DNA of 18,910 nucleotides from JAWXVD01 sp044425705 (GCA_044425705.1 JAWXVD010000065.1:1-18910); one strand, 5' to 3'. Positions 8,085 to 17,086 are shown, numbered from the stretch's first letter. Notes: generated by a model from the sequence alone, not told the origin. Numbers and translations are program-made.

Positions 8085-8113
8085 ACTTTATCATGGTAAT
8101 GTAGAAATGTCAA
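8085..8113 (-). promoter_or_regulatory. Promoter of the ATP-grasp operon
   Basis: On the minus strand a perfect TTGACA (8113-8108) is followed by 17 bases and TAAAGT (8090-8085, four of six matches to TATAAT). The expected start of transcription is near 8078, eight bases before the terminator stem. The leader would be about 59 nt and consist almost wholly of the terminator and ribosome site. The -35 hexamer lies in a 13-bp repeat shared with the higBA promoter. Confidence 0.6.
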
Positions 8114-8120
8114 ATGTTAT
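8108..8120. repeat. 13-bp direct repeat, copy 1 (flanking higBA)
   Basis: The sequence tgtcaaatgttat is identical to 8808-8820 and begins exactly 700 bp before it. It covers the higA stop codon and the -35 box of the ATP-grasp promoter. Confidence 0.7.
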
Positions 8121-8407
8121 CTAGTTACTTTTGGTACAAATTCTAACTTCAGAGTCATTCCCATTCCGTCAGCAAGCCTTTGCAAAATTCTAAGAGTAGG
8201 ATTACTATTTCCATTTTCCAGCTTACTAATATCCGCTTGATCAATACCTGTTTTTAATGCCAGTTCTTTTTGAGTAAGATGATTTTGCTTTCTTACATCA
8301 ACCATGGCTTGAATAATATTAAATTCTGGCTCTAACGCATCCCATTCTTCTTTAAACTCTAAATTTTTCATTTGTTCTGCTAACAATCTTTCAAAATCAT
8401 CACACAT
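8117..8407 (-). CDS. higA: HigA-type antitoxin, XRE-family HTH
   Basis: 96 residues with a C-terminal Cro/C1-type helix-turn-helix: QNHLTQKELALKTGIDQADISKLENGNSNPTLRILQRLADGMG (about 42-84, described here by its parts TQKELA, DQADISKLENG and NPTLRILQRLA). The N-terminal acidic part is likely the toxin-neutralising segment. It follows the toxin gene after three bases, the toxin-first order typical of higBA systems. Such antitoxins bind the toxin and, with it, repress their shared promoter. A palindrome in that promoter (8787-8808) is the probable operator. The gene ends inside a 13-bp repeat that also lies upstream of the module. Length and motif are normal and nothing looks broken. Confidence 0.88.
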   Translation of the reverse strand: MCDDFERLLAEQMKNLEFKEEWDALEPEFNIIQAMVDVRKQNHLTQKELALKTGIDQADISKLENGNSNPTLRILQRLADGMGMTLKLEFVPKVTR

Positions 8408-8410
8408 AAT

Positions 8411-8770
8411 TTATATTTCCTTTCTAAATCGTTTCAAATAGTCCTTACGATATTTTTCTGCAAGTTCCAGTTCACTAGATGGAGTCTTGTTTGTTTGTTT
8501 TATATACCCATTAGTTAGTATTATTTTTTTCCCAATTACAAAAAAATATAACACACGTGAAATATCACTACCTTGTTTTGCACGAAGTTCAAAAATTCCA
8601 TTACCCAGTGGCTTTGTGTACGGCTCTCGAAGTTCATTGCCATTTTTCTTTAAGATATCCATACATCGAAACATTTTTGCTCGCATTTTCATATCCAGAG
8701 AACACAAAAAATCTTTTATAGGCTGCTCTCCATTATTTTTTTCATAAAAAATCATTTCAAATTCAATCAT
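8411..8770 (-). CDS. higB: HigB-type RelE-superfamily toxin (Gp49-like)
   Basis: 119 residues of the phage-derived Gp49-like/HigB family: IFYEKNNGEQPIKDFL at the N-terminus, then ELREPYTKPLGNGIFELRAK and ISRVLYFFVIGKKIILTNGY, with a basic helical tail (EKYRKDYLKRF). Family members are ribosome-dependent mRNA endonucleases with basic catalytic surfaces. The Arg and Lys residues around ELRAKQGSDISRVLYF are consistent with that. The chosen ATG has GAGGTG seven bases upstream. A second ATG five codons later is possible but lacks a ribosome site. The gene is intact and paired with the antitoxin, so the module is probably functional. The host target is not deducible. Confidence 0.88.
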   Translation of the reverse strand: MIEFEMIFYEKNNGEQPIKDFLCSLDMKMRAKMFRCMDILKKNGNELREPYTKPLGNGIFELRAKQGSDISRVLYFFVIGKKIILTNGYIKQTNKTPSSELELAEKYRKDYLKRFRKEI

Positions 8771-8784
8771 TTGTCTTCACCTCA

Positions 8785-8813
8785 ATAATATGGTATTTAT
8801 CCCATATTGTCAA
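8785..8813 (-). promoter_or_regulatory. higBA promoter with internal palindromic operator
   Basis: On the minus strand TTGACA (8813-8808), 17 bases, then TATTAT (8790-8785). Between and overlapping them is a perfect inverted repeat, aatatgg (8787-8793) and ccatatt (8802-8808), separated by 8 bases, which is the expected layout for autoregulation by HigA. One caution: the predicted start near 8778 would leave only about 8 nt of leader and cut into the ribosome site, so another start point may exist. Confidence 0.55.
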
Positions 8814-8820
8814 ATGTTAT
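8808..8820. repeat. 13-bp direct repeat, copy 2 (flanking higBA)
   Basis: Identical to 8108-8120 (tgtcaaatgttat). It provides the -35 box of the higBA promoter. Together the copies bracket the whole toxin-antitoxin module. Confidence 0.7.
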
Positions 8821-8870
8821 TTATAGTTTATCTGCAAAGTTCACTTTCTAATAATTATTACAATAACCCG

Positions 8871-9800
8871 TCACGATTGAACTGCAATCAATACTGCAGT
8901 TATATTATCGATTTCTTTTCGTTTCTTATTTAATTCCACTAACGAAACCAACACCTTCATCATATCTCTTTCGTCACACCTCTTTTTCAGCTTGATATAT
9001 TGATAGATTTCTTCTTTTGTAATCACATTTCGGAAACCGTCAGAACACAATAGAAATTCACTACCCTTTACTATGTTTCCTAAATAGTAATTGCAAGAAA
9101 AATCACTGTTAATTCCAATACATTGGGTTAAACAATTCCTTTTTCTATTCTTTAAACTTTCTTCATAGGTCATTCTACCCTTATCCATTTCATGCTGAAT
9201 ATAGGTATGGTCTTTTGTTAGTTGTGTGATTTGATTTTTATTTTGATGTACCGTATGATTTATTTTTCGTTTTATAATCGAGGTTGTTTTTTGAATAGTC
9301 TCTTGATTTGTAATTAGATTTTGAATTAGATATGCCCTAGAATCTCCGATATTCATAAGATAATATGTATCTTGAATGATTAGCAATACCACCGCTGTGG
9401 TTCCTAATTGTATGTGATGTAATTTACCATATTGTGAAATTTTTCTGTTCATCTCAACTAGTAATTGATTCCATTCTTCTTTTATCAATTCTAGCTTCTT
9501 ACTTTTATTTTCTTGCAAGGATGAAATCACTGCTGTAGATAATGATTTACTATTATCCCTTACTTCTACTAAATCATGTAAAATCTTAGGTAACCTTTCT
9601 TGAAACCAGTTAGAAAATCCACGTATGACAGTGGCGCTAGCCACCTCTCCCTTTGATAATCCCCCCATGCCATCACAGATAAGGGCTAATAAAATCTGTC
9701 CATAATCTGTTTCTGCTATTTGAATCATAGCAGAATCTTCATTGATATGTTTTCTGATTCCTATATCAGAGTGGGCAACTGCCTTGTATTTATATTCCAT
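8871..9800 (-). CDS. PP2C-family serine/threonine phosphatase
   Basis: 309 residues carrying the PP2C/PPM motifs in order: HINEDS (18-23), CDGMGG with metal-binding Asp43 and Gly44, GTTAV, NIGDSRAYL, LCSDGF and DNITAVLI near the end. These supply the acidic residues that hold two metal ions, so the enzyme should remove phosphate from Ser/Thr. Bacterial relatives are usually near 240-250 residues. The extra length comes from stretches around 75-115 and an insert of about 30 residues after GDSRAYL. No membrane segment is seen, so it is cytosolic. The start follows only a weak site (ACGAGAAAATAC). It ends the operon begun by the kinase, 71 bp after the Ig-like gene, and most likely reverses that kinase's reactions. 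Confidence 0.93.
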   Translation of the reverse strand: MEYKYKAVAHSDIGIRKHINEDSAMIQIAETDYGQILLALICDGMGGLSKGEVASATVIRGFSNWFQERLPKILHDLVEVRDNSKSLSTAVISSLQENKSKKLELIKEEWNQLLVEMNRKISQYGKLHHIQLGTTAVVLLIIQDTYYLMNIGDSRAYLIQNLITNQETIQKTTSIIKRKINHTVHQNKNQITQLTKDHTYIQHEMDKGRMTYEESLKNRKRNCLTQCIGINSDFSCNYYLGNIVKGSEFLLCSDGFRNVITKEEIYQYIKLKKRCDERDMMKVLVSLVELNKKRKEIDNITAVLIAVQS

Positions 9801-9871
9801 GTATTTTCTCGTACAAAAAATGATAATTTCTATATTTTCAAATTGTTTCTCATTTTTTATATTTTTCCTTC

Positions 9872-12800
9872 CTAAATTTTAGAGGTTCCCTTTAGATTGT
9901 CCGTCCAAATTTTTCCTTTCCAAATTCCAAAACAATAAATCGAACTGCCTGTGACAACCGCAATCATTCCTAACGTGCTATAAAATGCTACTCTATTGCG
10001 ATACCATTGATAGAATATATTAGTAGTAATCAAGAACTTGATTTCTTCTGTTTCTACCCTATTACCTGCTGCGTCAACAGAAACAACCTTGACAGTTTGC
10101 CAATCAGTTGCATCCCCTATTTCAATAGAAAGAATTCCATTTGTTTCATATAATTCTTCTGCTGTAAATTCTCGGATATCACTTTTCCCATTGATATATG
10201 CGTATACCTTATCCAGTAAAATATTATCTTTTACATCAATTGTTAGCATTCTACTTGATTCCTTATATTGCACACCATGTTCCACGCCTGTAATAACCAC
10301 TGATGGACTAGTCTTATCAATCATAAATGCAATGTCTTTTCCCGATATCTTATTATTCATTTGGTTGGTAGCTTTATCTTTAGAAGAAATAGTAACTATG
10401 TAATTCCCTTCTTCTGCAAAATTTTCAGCAAAAATAGTATACTCATAGGATTTCCAGGAGACCTCTGTTCCCGATTCCTCCACATGATAATTTTCCTTTG
10501 ATTCTAAAACAACAATATTACCATCTCTACTATATGTGATTTCTTGGAATTCCAAGGTATCTACATTAATTTCTGTTACATGCAATTCCATTTCTTCATT
10601 GGCATAATATTCTTCTATTAATTCCTGAATAGTATCTCCCAATATATATACAGAGCCAAATCGATTGACTGAGAAAACCACTTCTTGTTCACATACATTA
10701 CCAGCCAAATCTGTTGCACTAGCCACTAAAGTATATAAATCATCATTTTCTTGCACATATGGAATATCATCAAAAACAATTTTTTGCCCCTTATTTATAG
10801 TTACTCGATTATTACGGAATAATAACTCTCCATTATTACAGCCTACCAACATCAATTTCACTCCGTTTTCATCATAATTAGTATCTGTGATTTCAATATT
10901 AGGCGCAATCACTCCATTATTTGCCGACATATGCTCTATTTCTGATATGACTACTTTTGGATTCGTTAAGTCCACAACAAACAGCTCTTCGGTGTAATCC
11001 TCCGCTTCATTTCCTGCTAAATCAATACAGTTAATATCAAAGGTGAATTCTCCATCATAATCATAATTGATATATGCTATATGGATATCACCATTTGTTG
11101 ACCAACTACTTACACTAGGTACAGCAATGGGTTGTCCATCATCAGCTGCTGTCATGGTGATTTCCACTTCATTAGCTTGGAAATTATGCTCTTCAATTTG
11201 TACCGTCGCAGTTCGTGAAGCATTATAATAGAATTCATTTGAAACATCATCATTATCATAGTTCACATTAATTTCTGGCAAAGTTTGGTCAATTGTAAAT
11301 TCATGAACTTCATCATATTCCGTATAATTTCCTGCTAAATCTGTGGTATTACACGTAAATGTATAATCTCCATCTTCACTGTAGGTAATGGTACAACTCC
11401 ATATACATTCATCTGTGTGATAGGTGCTCATGTAATCTCCTCCACTACATCCAGATCCACGACTATGGCTCCACTCTGAAATGGCTACCACAGGTCCATC
11501 AATCATTAATTCTGTATCATTTGGATCAAAATTACGTTCTTGAATACTCACTGTTGCGATTCTTTGTTCCTTATAATATTTTTCATTGAATACATCATTA
11601 TTATCATATTCTACTGTTATGATTGGTTCTGTTGTGTCAATATGAATGATTGGTAGTTCATCTTCTGATACCTCTTCTTCATACCCTGCATTATCGATAA
11701 ACGATAAGCCTGTCTCTATATTATTTTCATTATTATTATTAGCCAAAATTGTATGGGTTCTTGTCACTTCATCTGTTTCTATTTCTTCTCCATCACGATA
11801 TTCTTTTGTTTCCTCTAAGTCAGAGCCTGCTAAATAAGAGACATCGTAAAGACCCGAATATCCATCTTTTGTAGTAAATGTAATTGATACATCTTCATTA
11901 TAATACTCTGCCGTTTTTGTGGGTTCTGAAGTCACCTCCACCTTTGCAAGTGCAGTTTCTTCATGTTTTCCTTGTGTTTCACCAATGACCCCTGGGGCTT
12001 CTTGTAATACACTAATATTATTTGCCATATCTGTTGCATATACCGTTACATTTCCCTTAAATGACATAGGTAATACAAATGAAATTGTCCCCTCACTCTT
12101 ATCTGATTCCACTAGCATAACTTTTTCTGTGGCATTTCCTTCTTTTCCAGATGGATCATCCACGCTGGTATAAATATAAGAAATACTTGCCACGCCACTC
12201 ACTAAGTCATGTGCTGTTATACTGACTTCAATAGCTTCTTTGGCAAAATATCCGAAAGTAATCTTATTCATCACATTTGAAAAAATACCATCATTTATAA
12301 CTGTATATATGACGTCACTATCATCACTCAAAATCGCGCCATTTGTGGTGACAATATTGATAATAGGTGGTGTGTGATCTATATAAAAACTTACTTTTTC
12401 ACTATTATAGGTAGCCATCTTGCTCACTTTATCTTCTATCTCCACAGAAACTGTATAAATCGCTTCACTTTCTAATGTAAGTGTCATAATCACACCTTTA
12501 GAATCAATGACAGCAATCCCCTCCTTGATCAAATCTGATAACGACTTTGTATACTTAGTTGCTTCTGTTTGTGTGATTCCCTCCGTATTTCCATTAATAT
12601 TAGTTGCCATAACTGTAACCATGGTATTCGCTAGTTCCATATTTTTCTCTGTGATTACAATTGCAACTTCTACCTTCTCAGCAGTATAATCTACCGTTAA
12701 TTCTTCTAAAGATATGGACTCTCCTTCGTTTACAATATAAGTAGCTTCTACTGTTGGTGCTACTGTATCTTGAATCATAATTGGTGCTTGATAACTACCT

Positions 12801-14857
12801 ACACTATCAACACTACCTGCGTATACTTCATTACAATTCATAATTGGTGTTGTAGCTGCTACCATCACATTTCCTGCCCTATCAGTATATGTGACTGTAA
12901 AGGTATATTCTGCATCTGCATCATTCATGGAAACGTTAAAAGCACCATCACTACTTGTGGTCGGTGTGATAATGGAAGAAGCTGTAGAATTTTCCCATAT
13001 AGCAGTTCTATCACTTCTCTCCTGTACTGCAACCACACAATCGTCACTGTTGAAATAACCATCAGATATGATAAAATCAGCTGTAATTGCTGTGTCGTAA
13101 TATAGGCGTGAATTGGCATCTGTTACTGTAGTAGATTTTGTTCCATTCACCTCTACAGAAGTATCCCCATTATAAATAGCCTTTGGTGTATGAAATGTCA
13201 TACTGGTTAATTCCGGTGCTTTATGATCGATAATAATTTGCTTATCTCCCCGAAAAAATTTTGACATATTATCATCTGTTATATCATCCTCTTCAGAAAC
13301 ACCTATTACATTTTCATCCAATACCATCTCATTTCCAGCTAAATCTTCATAAGAAACACGAAAAACATAGGTTTCTTCACCAGCAAAAGTATCCGTTACC
13401 TCCCCATATATTTTCCCATCAAAGGTATAGATGACTGTATGATTTACAGGGTCTGCCTCATCACTTGTCCAAGTTGGAGCTTTTTCTACTCTCGTCCAAG
13501 TTTCTATAGAAGAATTTTGTTCAGAAATCGCCCCATACTCCATCATGACATTTTCTACATTAAAATAAATGTCATCCTCAATCCCCACTTCTATTTTGAT
13601 ATCATCACCTACTATATTTTTTGCATAATATAAATTGTTATCTAGATTATCTTGCATCAATGCATCATCTATATTTGTAGAGTTAGCACTAACCTCAAAT
13701 TTTGTTAACACTGGCACTGCATTATCGATAACAATGAAATGATTACCAACAATACTTAATTCTTCCTCACACCCACACCAGTTTCCTGCACAATCCTTTA
13801 CGGATGTAATCGTTATCTTGTCAGAAATAGAACATTCCGTATCTGCAATATTTATTGGTAATGTAAACATAAAGATTTGATAAGGCACACCCTCATCACC
13901 CGTGCTTTCAAAGTTTCCTTCGCTATTCAAGTAAGCGTTTACTCCAGATGTTGGATTTTCATTGATATACATTTCTCCATTATACGCAAAACTAACACTC
14001 TGCACTTCTGATACTACTGCTCTTCCATTATCATAAACAATAGTATCAGGAATATATAGGGTAACATCTACCGTTGTTTTAACAAAGATATTCTTGATAT
14101 AACCAGTAAATTTATCAATGATATTATTTTGTTCATAAGAAACAGAATCTATATCAATTCCATTAAATGAAATTAAGATATTATCTGTATTTGGCATCTG
14201 ACTATCACGTTTGATTGTTTTTGTTTCTTCATATTCAGCAATATTTCCTACCTCATTATAAGCATAGAAATAATAAGTACGTGAATTAAAATCTGCATCA
14301 ATAATAGGTATGATCCAAGTGCCCTCATCTGTTATCATTCCTTCTACAAGGTGATTTTCAGCTGTTGCCATTGGTATGCCTGCTGATTCTAAGTCAGCCA
14401 TTTCTTCTGTAATCGCAAATACACCTTTTATCTCAGAATTTTCACTAGTGGCACTAACTGTAAACCATAATTCATCATTACCGTTATACCATAAATCATC
14501 TACATTGCCATTGTTTGTGCCTGTAATTGTCACATCGCTGATGATTGGTAAATCTATTATTTCACTACCACTTTCTATCTCTTCAATATCTTCCGATATT
14601 TCTAGCACGCCCACCTTTTGAATATCCTCCGATACTTCTAATTCTTCTACTGTTTTAATTCCCTCCAATAATTCTGTTGCTTCTACTGTATTAACTTCTT
14701 CTAATAACTCTGTTGCTTCTACTGTATTAACTTCTTCCAATAATTCTGTTGCTTCTACTGAGAAACTCTCCCCTCCTATACTTGGCAACAATAATGTAAT
14801 GATCAACAGGATTACACTCCATCTCTGTACCTTCCTTAACATATGCTTCATATTCAT
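9872..14857 (-). CDS. Giant secreted, membrane-anchored Ig-like repeat protein
   Basis: About 1661 residues from the ATG at 14857, which has AAAGGGA five bases upstream. An in-frame ATG at 14893 overlaps the previous gene and has a poor site. A basic start (KHMLRKVQRW) and hydrophobic SVILLIITLLLPSIGG form a signal peptide. Next comes an acidic run of five 12-residue repeats, then roughly ten bacterial Ig-like modules. Their boundaries are marked by D-x-T-x-P or related (IDHTPPI, IDTTEPI, IDQTLPE, IDKTSPS) and by repeated D-x-AGN ends (DLAGNE, DRAGNV, DLAGNY, DAAGNR). Two neighbours near residues 1080-1300 are close copies. A single helix (VAFYSTLGMIAVVTGSSIYC) and a 15-residue tail anchor it, and no LPxTG is present. 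Likely an adhesin or a surface partner of the kinase. Confidence 0.88.
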   Translation of the reverse strand: MNMKHMLRKVQRWSVILLIITLLLPSIGGESFSVEATELLEEVNTVEATELLEEVNTVEATELLEGIKTVEELEVSEDIQKVGVLEISEDIEEIESGSEIIDLPIISDVTITGTNNGNVDDLWYNGNDELWFTVSATSENSEIKGVFAITEEMADLESAGIPMATAENHLVEGMITDEGTWIIPIIDADFNSRTYYFYAYNEVGNIAEYEETKTIKRDSQMPNTDNILISFNGIDIDSVSYEQNNIIDKFTGYIKNIFVKTTVDVTLYIPDTIVYDNGRAVVSEVQSVSFAYNGEMYINENPTSGVNAYLNSEGNFESTGDEGVPYQIFMFTLPINIADTECSISDKITITSVKDCAGNWCGCEEELSIVGNHFIVIDNAVPVLTKFEVSANSTNIDDALMQDNLDNNLYYAKNIVGDDIKIEVGIEDDIYFNVENVMMEYGAISEQNSSIETWTRVEKAPTWTSDEADPVNHTVIYTFDGKIYGEVTDTFAGEETYVFRVSYEDLAGNEMVLDENVIGVSEEDDITDDNMSKFFRGDKQIIIDHKAPELTSMTFHTPKAIYNGDTSVEVNGTKSTTVTDANSRLYYDTAITADFIISDGYFNSDDCVVAVQERSDRTAIWENSTASSIITPTTSSDGAFNVSMNDADAEYTFTVTYTDRAGNVMVAATTPIMNCNEVYAGSVDSVGSYQAPIMIQDTVAPTVEATYIVNEGESISLEELTVDYTAEKVEVAIVITEKNMELANTMVTVMATNINGNTEGITQTEATKYTKSLSDLIKEGIAVIDSKGVIMTLTLESEAIYTVSVEIEDKVSKMATYNSEKVSFYIDHTPPIINIVTTNGAILSDDSDVIYTVINDGIFSNVMNKITFGYFAKEAIEVSITAHDLVSGVASISYIYTSVDDPSGKEGNATEKVMLVESDKSEGTISFVLPMSFKGNVTVYATDMANNISVLQEAPGVIGETQGKHEETALAKVEVTSEPTKTAEYYNEDVSITFTTKDGYSGLYDVSYLAGSDLEETKEYRDGEEIETDEVTRTHTILANNNNENNIETGLSFIDNAGYEEEVSEDELPIIHIDTTEPIITVEYDNNDVFNEKYYKEQRIATVSIQERNFDPNDTELMIDGPVVAISEWSHSRGSGCSGGDYMSTYHTDECIWSCTITYSEDGDYTFTCNTTDLAGNYTEYDEVHEFTIDQTLPEINVNYDNDDVSNEFYYNASRTATVQIEEHNFQANEVEITMTAADDGQPIAVPSVSSWSTNGDIHIAYINYDYDGEFTFDINCIDLAGNEAEDYTEELFVVDLTNPKVVISEIEHMSANNGVIAPNIEITDTNYDENGVKLMLVGCNNGELLFRNNRVTINKGQKIVFDDIPYVQENDDLYTLVASATDLAGNVCEQEVVFSVNRFGSVYILGDTIQELIEEYYANEEMELHVTEINVDTLEFQEITYSRDGNIVVLESKENYHVEESGTEVSWKSYEYTIFAENFAEEGNYIVTISSKDKATNQMNNKISGKDIAFMIDKTSPSVVITGVEHGVQYKESSRMLTIDVKDNILLDKVYAYINGKSDIREFTAEELYETNGILSIEIGDATDWQTVKVVSVDAAGNRVETEEIKFLITTNIFYQWYRNRVAFYSTLGMIAVVTGSSIYCFGIWKGKIWTDNLKGTSKI
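14659..14763 (-). repeat. 36-bp tandem repeat inside the Ig-like gene
   Basis: A 36-bp unit starts at 14673, 14709 and 14745 and encodes VEATELLEEVNT twice and VEATELLEGIKT once. Two more diverged 12-residue units follow in the protein (VEELEVSEDIQK, VGVLEISEDIEE), giving five in all. The first units are nearly identical at DNA level, so copy number may vary by slippage or recombination. The acidic repeats sit just after the signal peptide and may act as a spacer. Confidence 0.8.
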
Positions 14858-14879
14858 ACCTGTCCCTTTCCCACTCATT

Positions 14880-15314
14880 TCAAATAACTTCATCCGAATG
14901 AAGTATCATATTATTTTTAATTATGATAAATTTAACCTTGCTATCAGTGTTATTTTTTTCTAAAAGTTCTAATGTCTCCTCAGAAGAAAGATTCTCACTA
15001 TATGAAAAATTTAACTCCACTTTTTCTTTTGGTCTCATATACTGTTCTACCTTTTTTGTTGTAGATATGGCTTTTATCCCTTCAGGTAGTTCTACACTCT
15101 TTTCCAATTTATCTATCCGTTTTCTCTGAATCTTTCTACTCTTTTCACTAATTACAAGAAAAATATCCATCTTTATAAAAATAATAATGCTTACAAGTAA
15201 AAAAATAAGGGCTAATATTCCAAATGCCAGACCTATATATTTCAATAAGGCTACCTGTTTTTCTATTTCAGATATATGCATGATTAACAATTCTGATATT
15301 GTGACAAAATTCAT
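14880..15314 (-). CDS. Small single-pass membrane protein of unknown function
   Basis: 144 residues. A short N-terminal stretch is followed by one strong membrane helix at about residues 26-48 (IGLAFGILALIFLLVSIIIF). The next segment is very basic (EKSRKIQRKRIDKLEK), which by the positive-inside rule puts the C-terminal about 95 residues in the cytosol. That part has no motif I recognise. It is mixed charged with a beta-prone end (VKFIIIKNNMILH). The start ATG overlaps the kinase stop (ATGA), so translation is coupled. The end runs up to or into the Ig-like gene. Position between a membrane kinase and its likely surface partner suggests an adaptor or kinase substrate, which is inference only. 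Confidence 0.8.
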   Translation of the reverse strand: MNFVTISELLIMHISEIEKQVALLKYIGLAFGILALIFLLVSIIIFIKMDIFLVISEKSRKIQRKRIDKLEKSVELPEGIKAISTTKKVEQYMRPKEKVELNFSYSENLSSEETLELLEKNNTDSKVKFIIIKNNMILHSDEVI

Positions 15315-17086
15315 TGGATAGCATCTCCTACTCCATAAGTGATTTCAATTTGTACTCTTGCCTGTAAAACAACCTCTGCTACTTTTTCTTTCAATGCGAA
15401 TGCTATTTGCTGATTGTTAGAATCATCAATGATAATATCCTCTTCCAATCTTTTTTCTATATTATCCAACTGCTCTTCCATTTCTTCTTTTATGACTCCA
15501 GCACTTTTAAATTTAGCTGTATTGGTATAAATTTGAGTTGCCAATTCCCCATACACCGCTAATGCCGTCATTTTATTATTGGTAGCTTCCACTAAATTCC
15601 CTTGAGAAATCTCCAACAAATCATTCCAATACTCCAAATAACTAATACTCGTGTCTCCTGATTTACTTTCCACACCGATTTGTGTATAATATCCAGCTAT
15701 TTTACTTAATTTTGTTGCTCTATCTTTTTCTGTGTCTGAGAGTGTGGCCGCATTAGATGCAATCTGCAACCATTCTCTCGCAAAATTCTTTGCTGCAGAA
15801 GGATTTTCAAAATAATAGTAATAGGCAATTCCTAATTCATAGGAAAAACGTTCATATTCTTCCGTTGACTTTTGAAATCTGCTTATATTTGTTTGACTAG
15901 TTTTCGTGCCAATGCCATTTAAAATATTTCTTAAGATTTCATCCTCTTCACTTGTTATCATCCCATCTGATAAAATCACTCCTGAAAAATCCTCTTCTAG
16001 AGAATATCCATTTAATAAATAAAAATAGGCATCAGCTCGTACAGGGTCTAGCTCTATTGCCGTTTTTAGCTTTGCAATCTTTTCAACGTCTGTTGGACTT
16101 ATACTAGTAGAAATTGCTTCTGTTATATAAGTATCATATTGATTGGCTTTCCTATAGGATGCTGTCCACAGAAATCCTAACGAAAGAATTGTACATACAA
16201 AGCAAATAGAAAGGTTGCTATAAAAAATAGACAACTTCCTTTTTTGCTTCTTCTTATAGTCTTCATCCAACGCTTCATAATGCTCCAATGCATAAAGAAG
16301 TTCTATGGAGGATTGATATCTTTCTTTTGGATGTCTGGCTGTGCATTTTAAGATAATCTCCTCTAAACCTGAGGACAAATTGGTATTCCAATAACGTATG
16401 GGGTATTCTTGAAATGGAAAGATTCCATATTGATATGTACAGGGGTTTTTCCCTGTTAAAAGATGATACAGAGTGGCGCCTAAGCAATAGATATCTGTTC
16501 TAACATCAGTTTGCCCATGTCCGCCATATTGTTCTGGCGCTGCATATCCTGCTGTTCCCAGTACTGATGTATCTGCCACTTGATGTTCCTTAAATTCTCT
16601 AGCCGTGCCAAAGTCAATAACCATGATATTGCCATCAGGCTTTAGCATAATATTAGCTGGTTTCATATCTCGATATATGATTGGAGGTACTCTCGAGTGT
16701 AAATATATAAAAACATGGCAAATTTGCTTTGCCCATTCAATCACTAACTGCTGCTCCATATATCCACTTTTGCTATTTTGCAATGCTTCACTGAGAGGAA
16801 TCCCTTCGATATAATCCATGACAATTAAAAATCGTCCTTCCTCATCAATCACATCTACAATGCTAGGCAAGTTGGGATGATGCAATCGCTTTAACAACTC
16901 TGTTTCCACAATCAAGCCCTGCTTGACAATTTCAAAATTCTTCACGCCATCCTTTCGAACTTCTTTAATTGCCCAAGGCTTATTTGCCCGTTCATTCATA
17001 GCCAAATAAACATTGCTCATGCCACCTTGCCCTATTTTATTTAATATTTTATATTTTCTGTCTATCATAGAACCTATTTCTAACAT
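15311..17086 (-). CDS. Transmembrane Ser/Thr protein kinase without PASTA repeats
   Basis: 591 residues from the ATG at 17086, chosen for AGGA six bases upstream. An in-frame TTG at 17131 lacks a ribosome site and lies in structured leader. The kinase domain (about 10-280) is complete: G19QGGMSNV26 loop, Lys41 in AIKEV, Glu63, Y138RDMKPAN145, D158FG and AAPEQYG. YRD replaces the common HRD but keeps the catalytic Asp. A basic stretch (KKKQKRK) precedes one membrane helix at about 300-320. The outer part of about 270 residues is helical and TPR-like (AIELDPVRADAYFYLLNGY) and has no PASTA repeats, so it differs from cell-wall sensing PrkC/Stk1 kinases. It heads an operon with a small membrane protein, an Ig-like surface protein and a PP2C phosphatase. 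Confidence 0.93.
   Translation of the reverse strand: MLEIGSMIDRKYKILNKIGQGGMSNVYLAMNERANKPWAIKEVRKDGVKNFEIVKQGLIVETELLKRLHHPNLPSIVDVIDEEGRFLIVMDYIEGIPLSEALQNSKSGYMEQQLVIEWAKQICHVFIYLHSRVPPIIYRDMKPANIMLKPDGNIMVIDFGTAREFKEHQVADTSVLGTAGYAAPEQYGGHGQTDVRTDIYCLGATLYHLLTGKNPCTYQYGIFPFQEYPIRYWNTNLSSGLEEIILKCTARHPKERYQSSIELLYALEHYEALDEDYKKKQKRKLSIFYSNLSICFVCTILSLGFLWTASYRKANQYDTYITEAISTSISPTDVEKIAKLKTAIELDPVRADAYFYLLNGYSLEEDFSGVILSDGMITSEEDEILRNILNGIGTKTSQTNISRFQKSTEEYERFSYELGIAYYYYFENPSAAKNFAREWLQIASNAATLSDTEKDRATKLSKIAGYYTQIGVESKSGDTSISYLEYWNDLLEISQGNLVEATNNKMTALAVYGELATQIYTNTAKFKSAGVIKEEMEEQLDNIEKRLEEDIIIDDSNNQQIAFALKEKVAEVVLQARVQIEITYGVGDAIQ

Noticed and set aside
9803..9872. Tiny leader peptide between the Ig-like and PP2C genes (a 7-codon frame after GAAGGA)
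   Set aside because: The ATG is about 12 bases from the site and the frame is too short to support without other data. The GAAGGA may be chance.
10038..10403. Plus-strand reading frames opposite the Ig-like gene (also 12770-13105 and others)
   Set aside because: They are low-complexity Ser/Thr/Ile-rich shadows of the long minus-strand gene, with no start signals.
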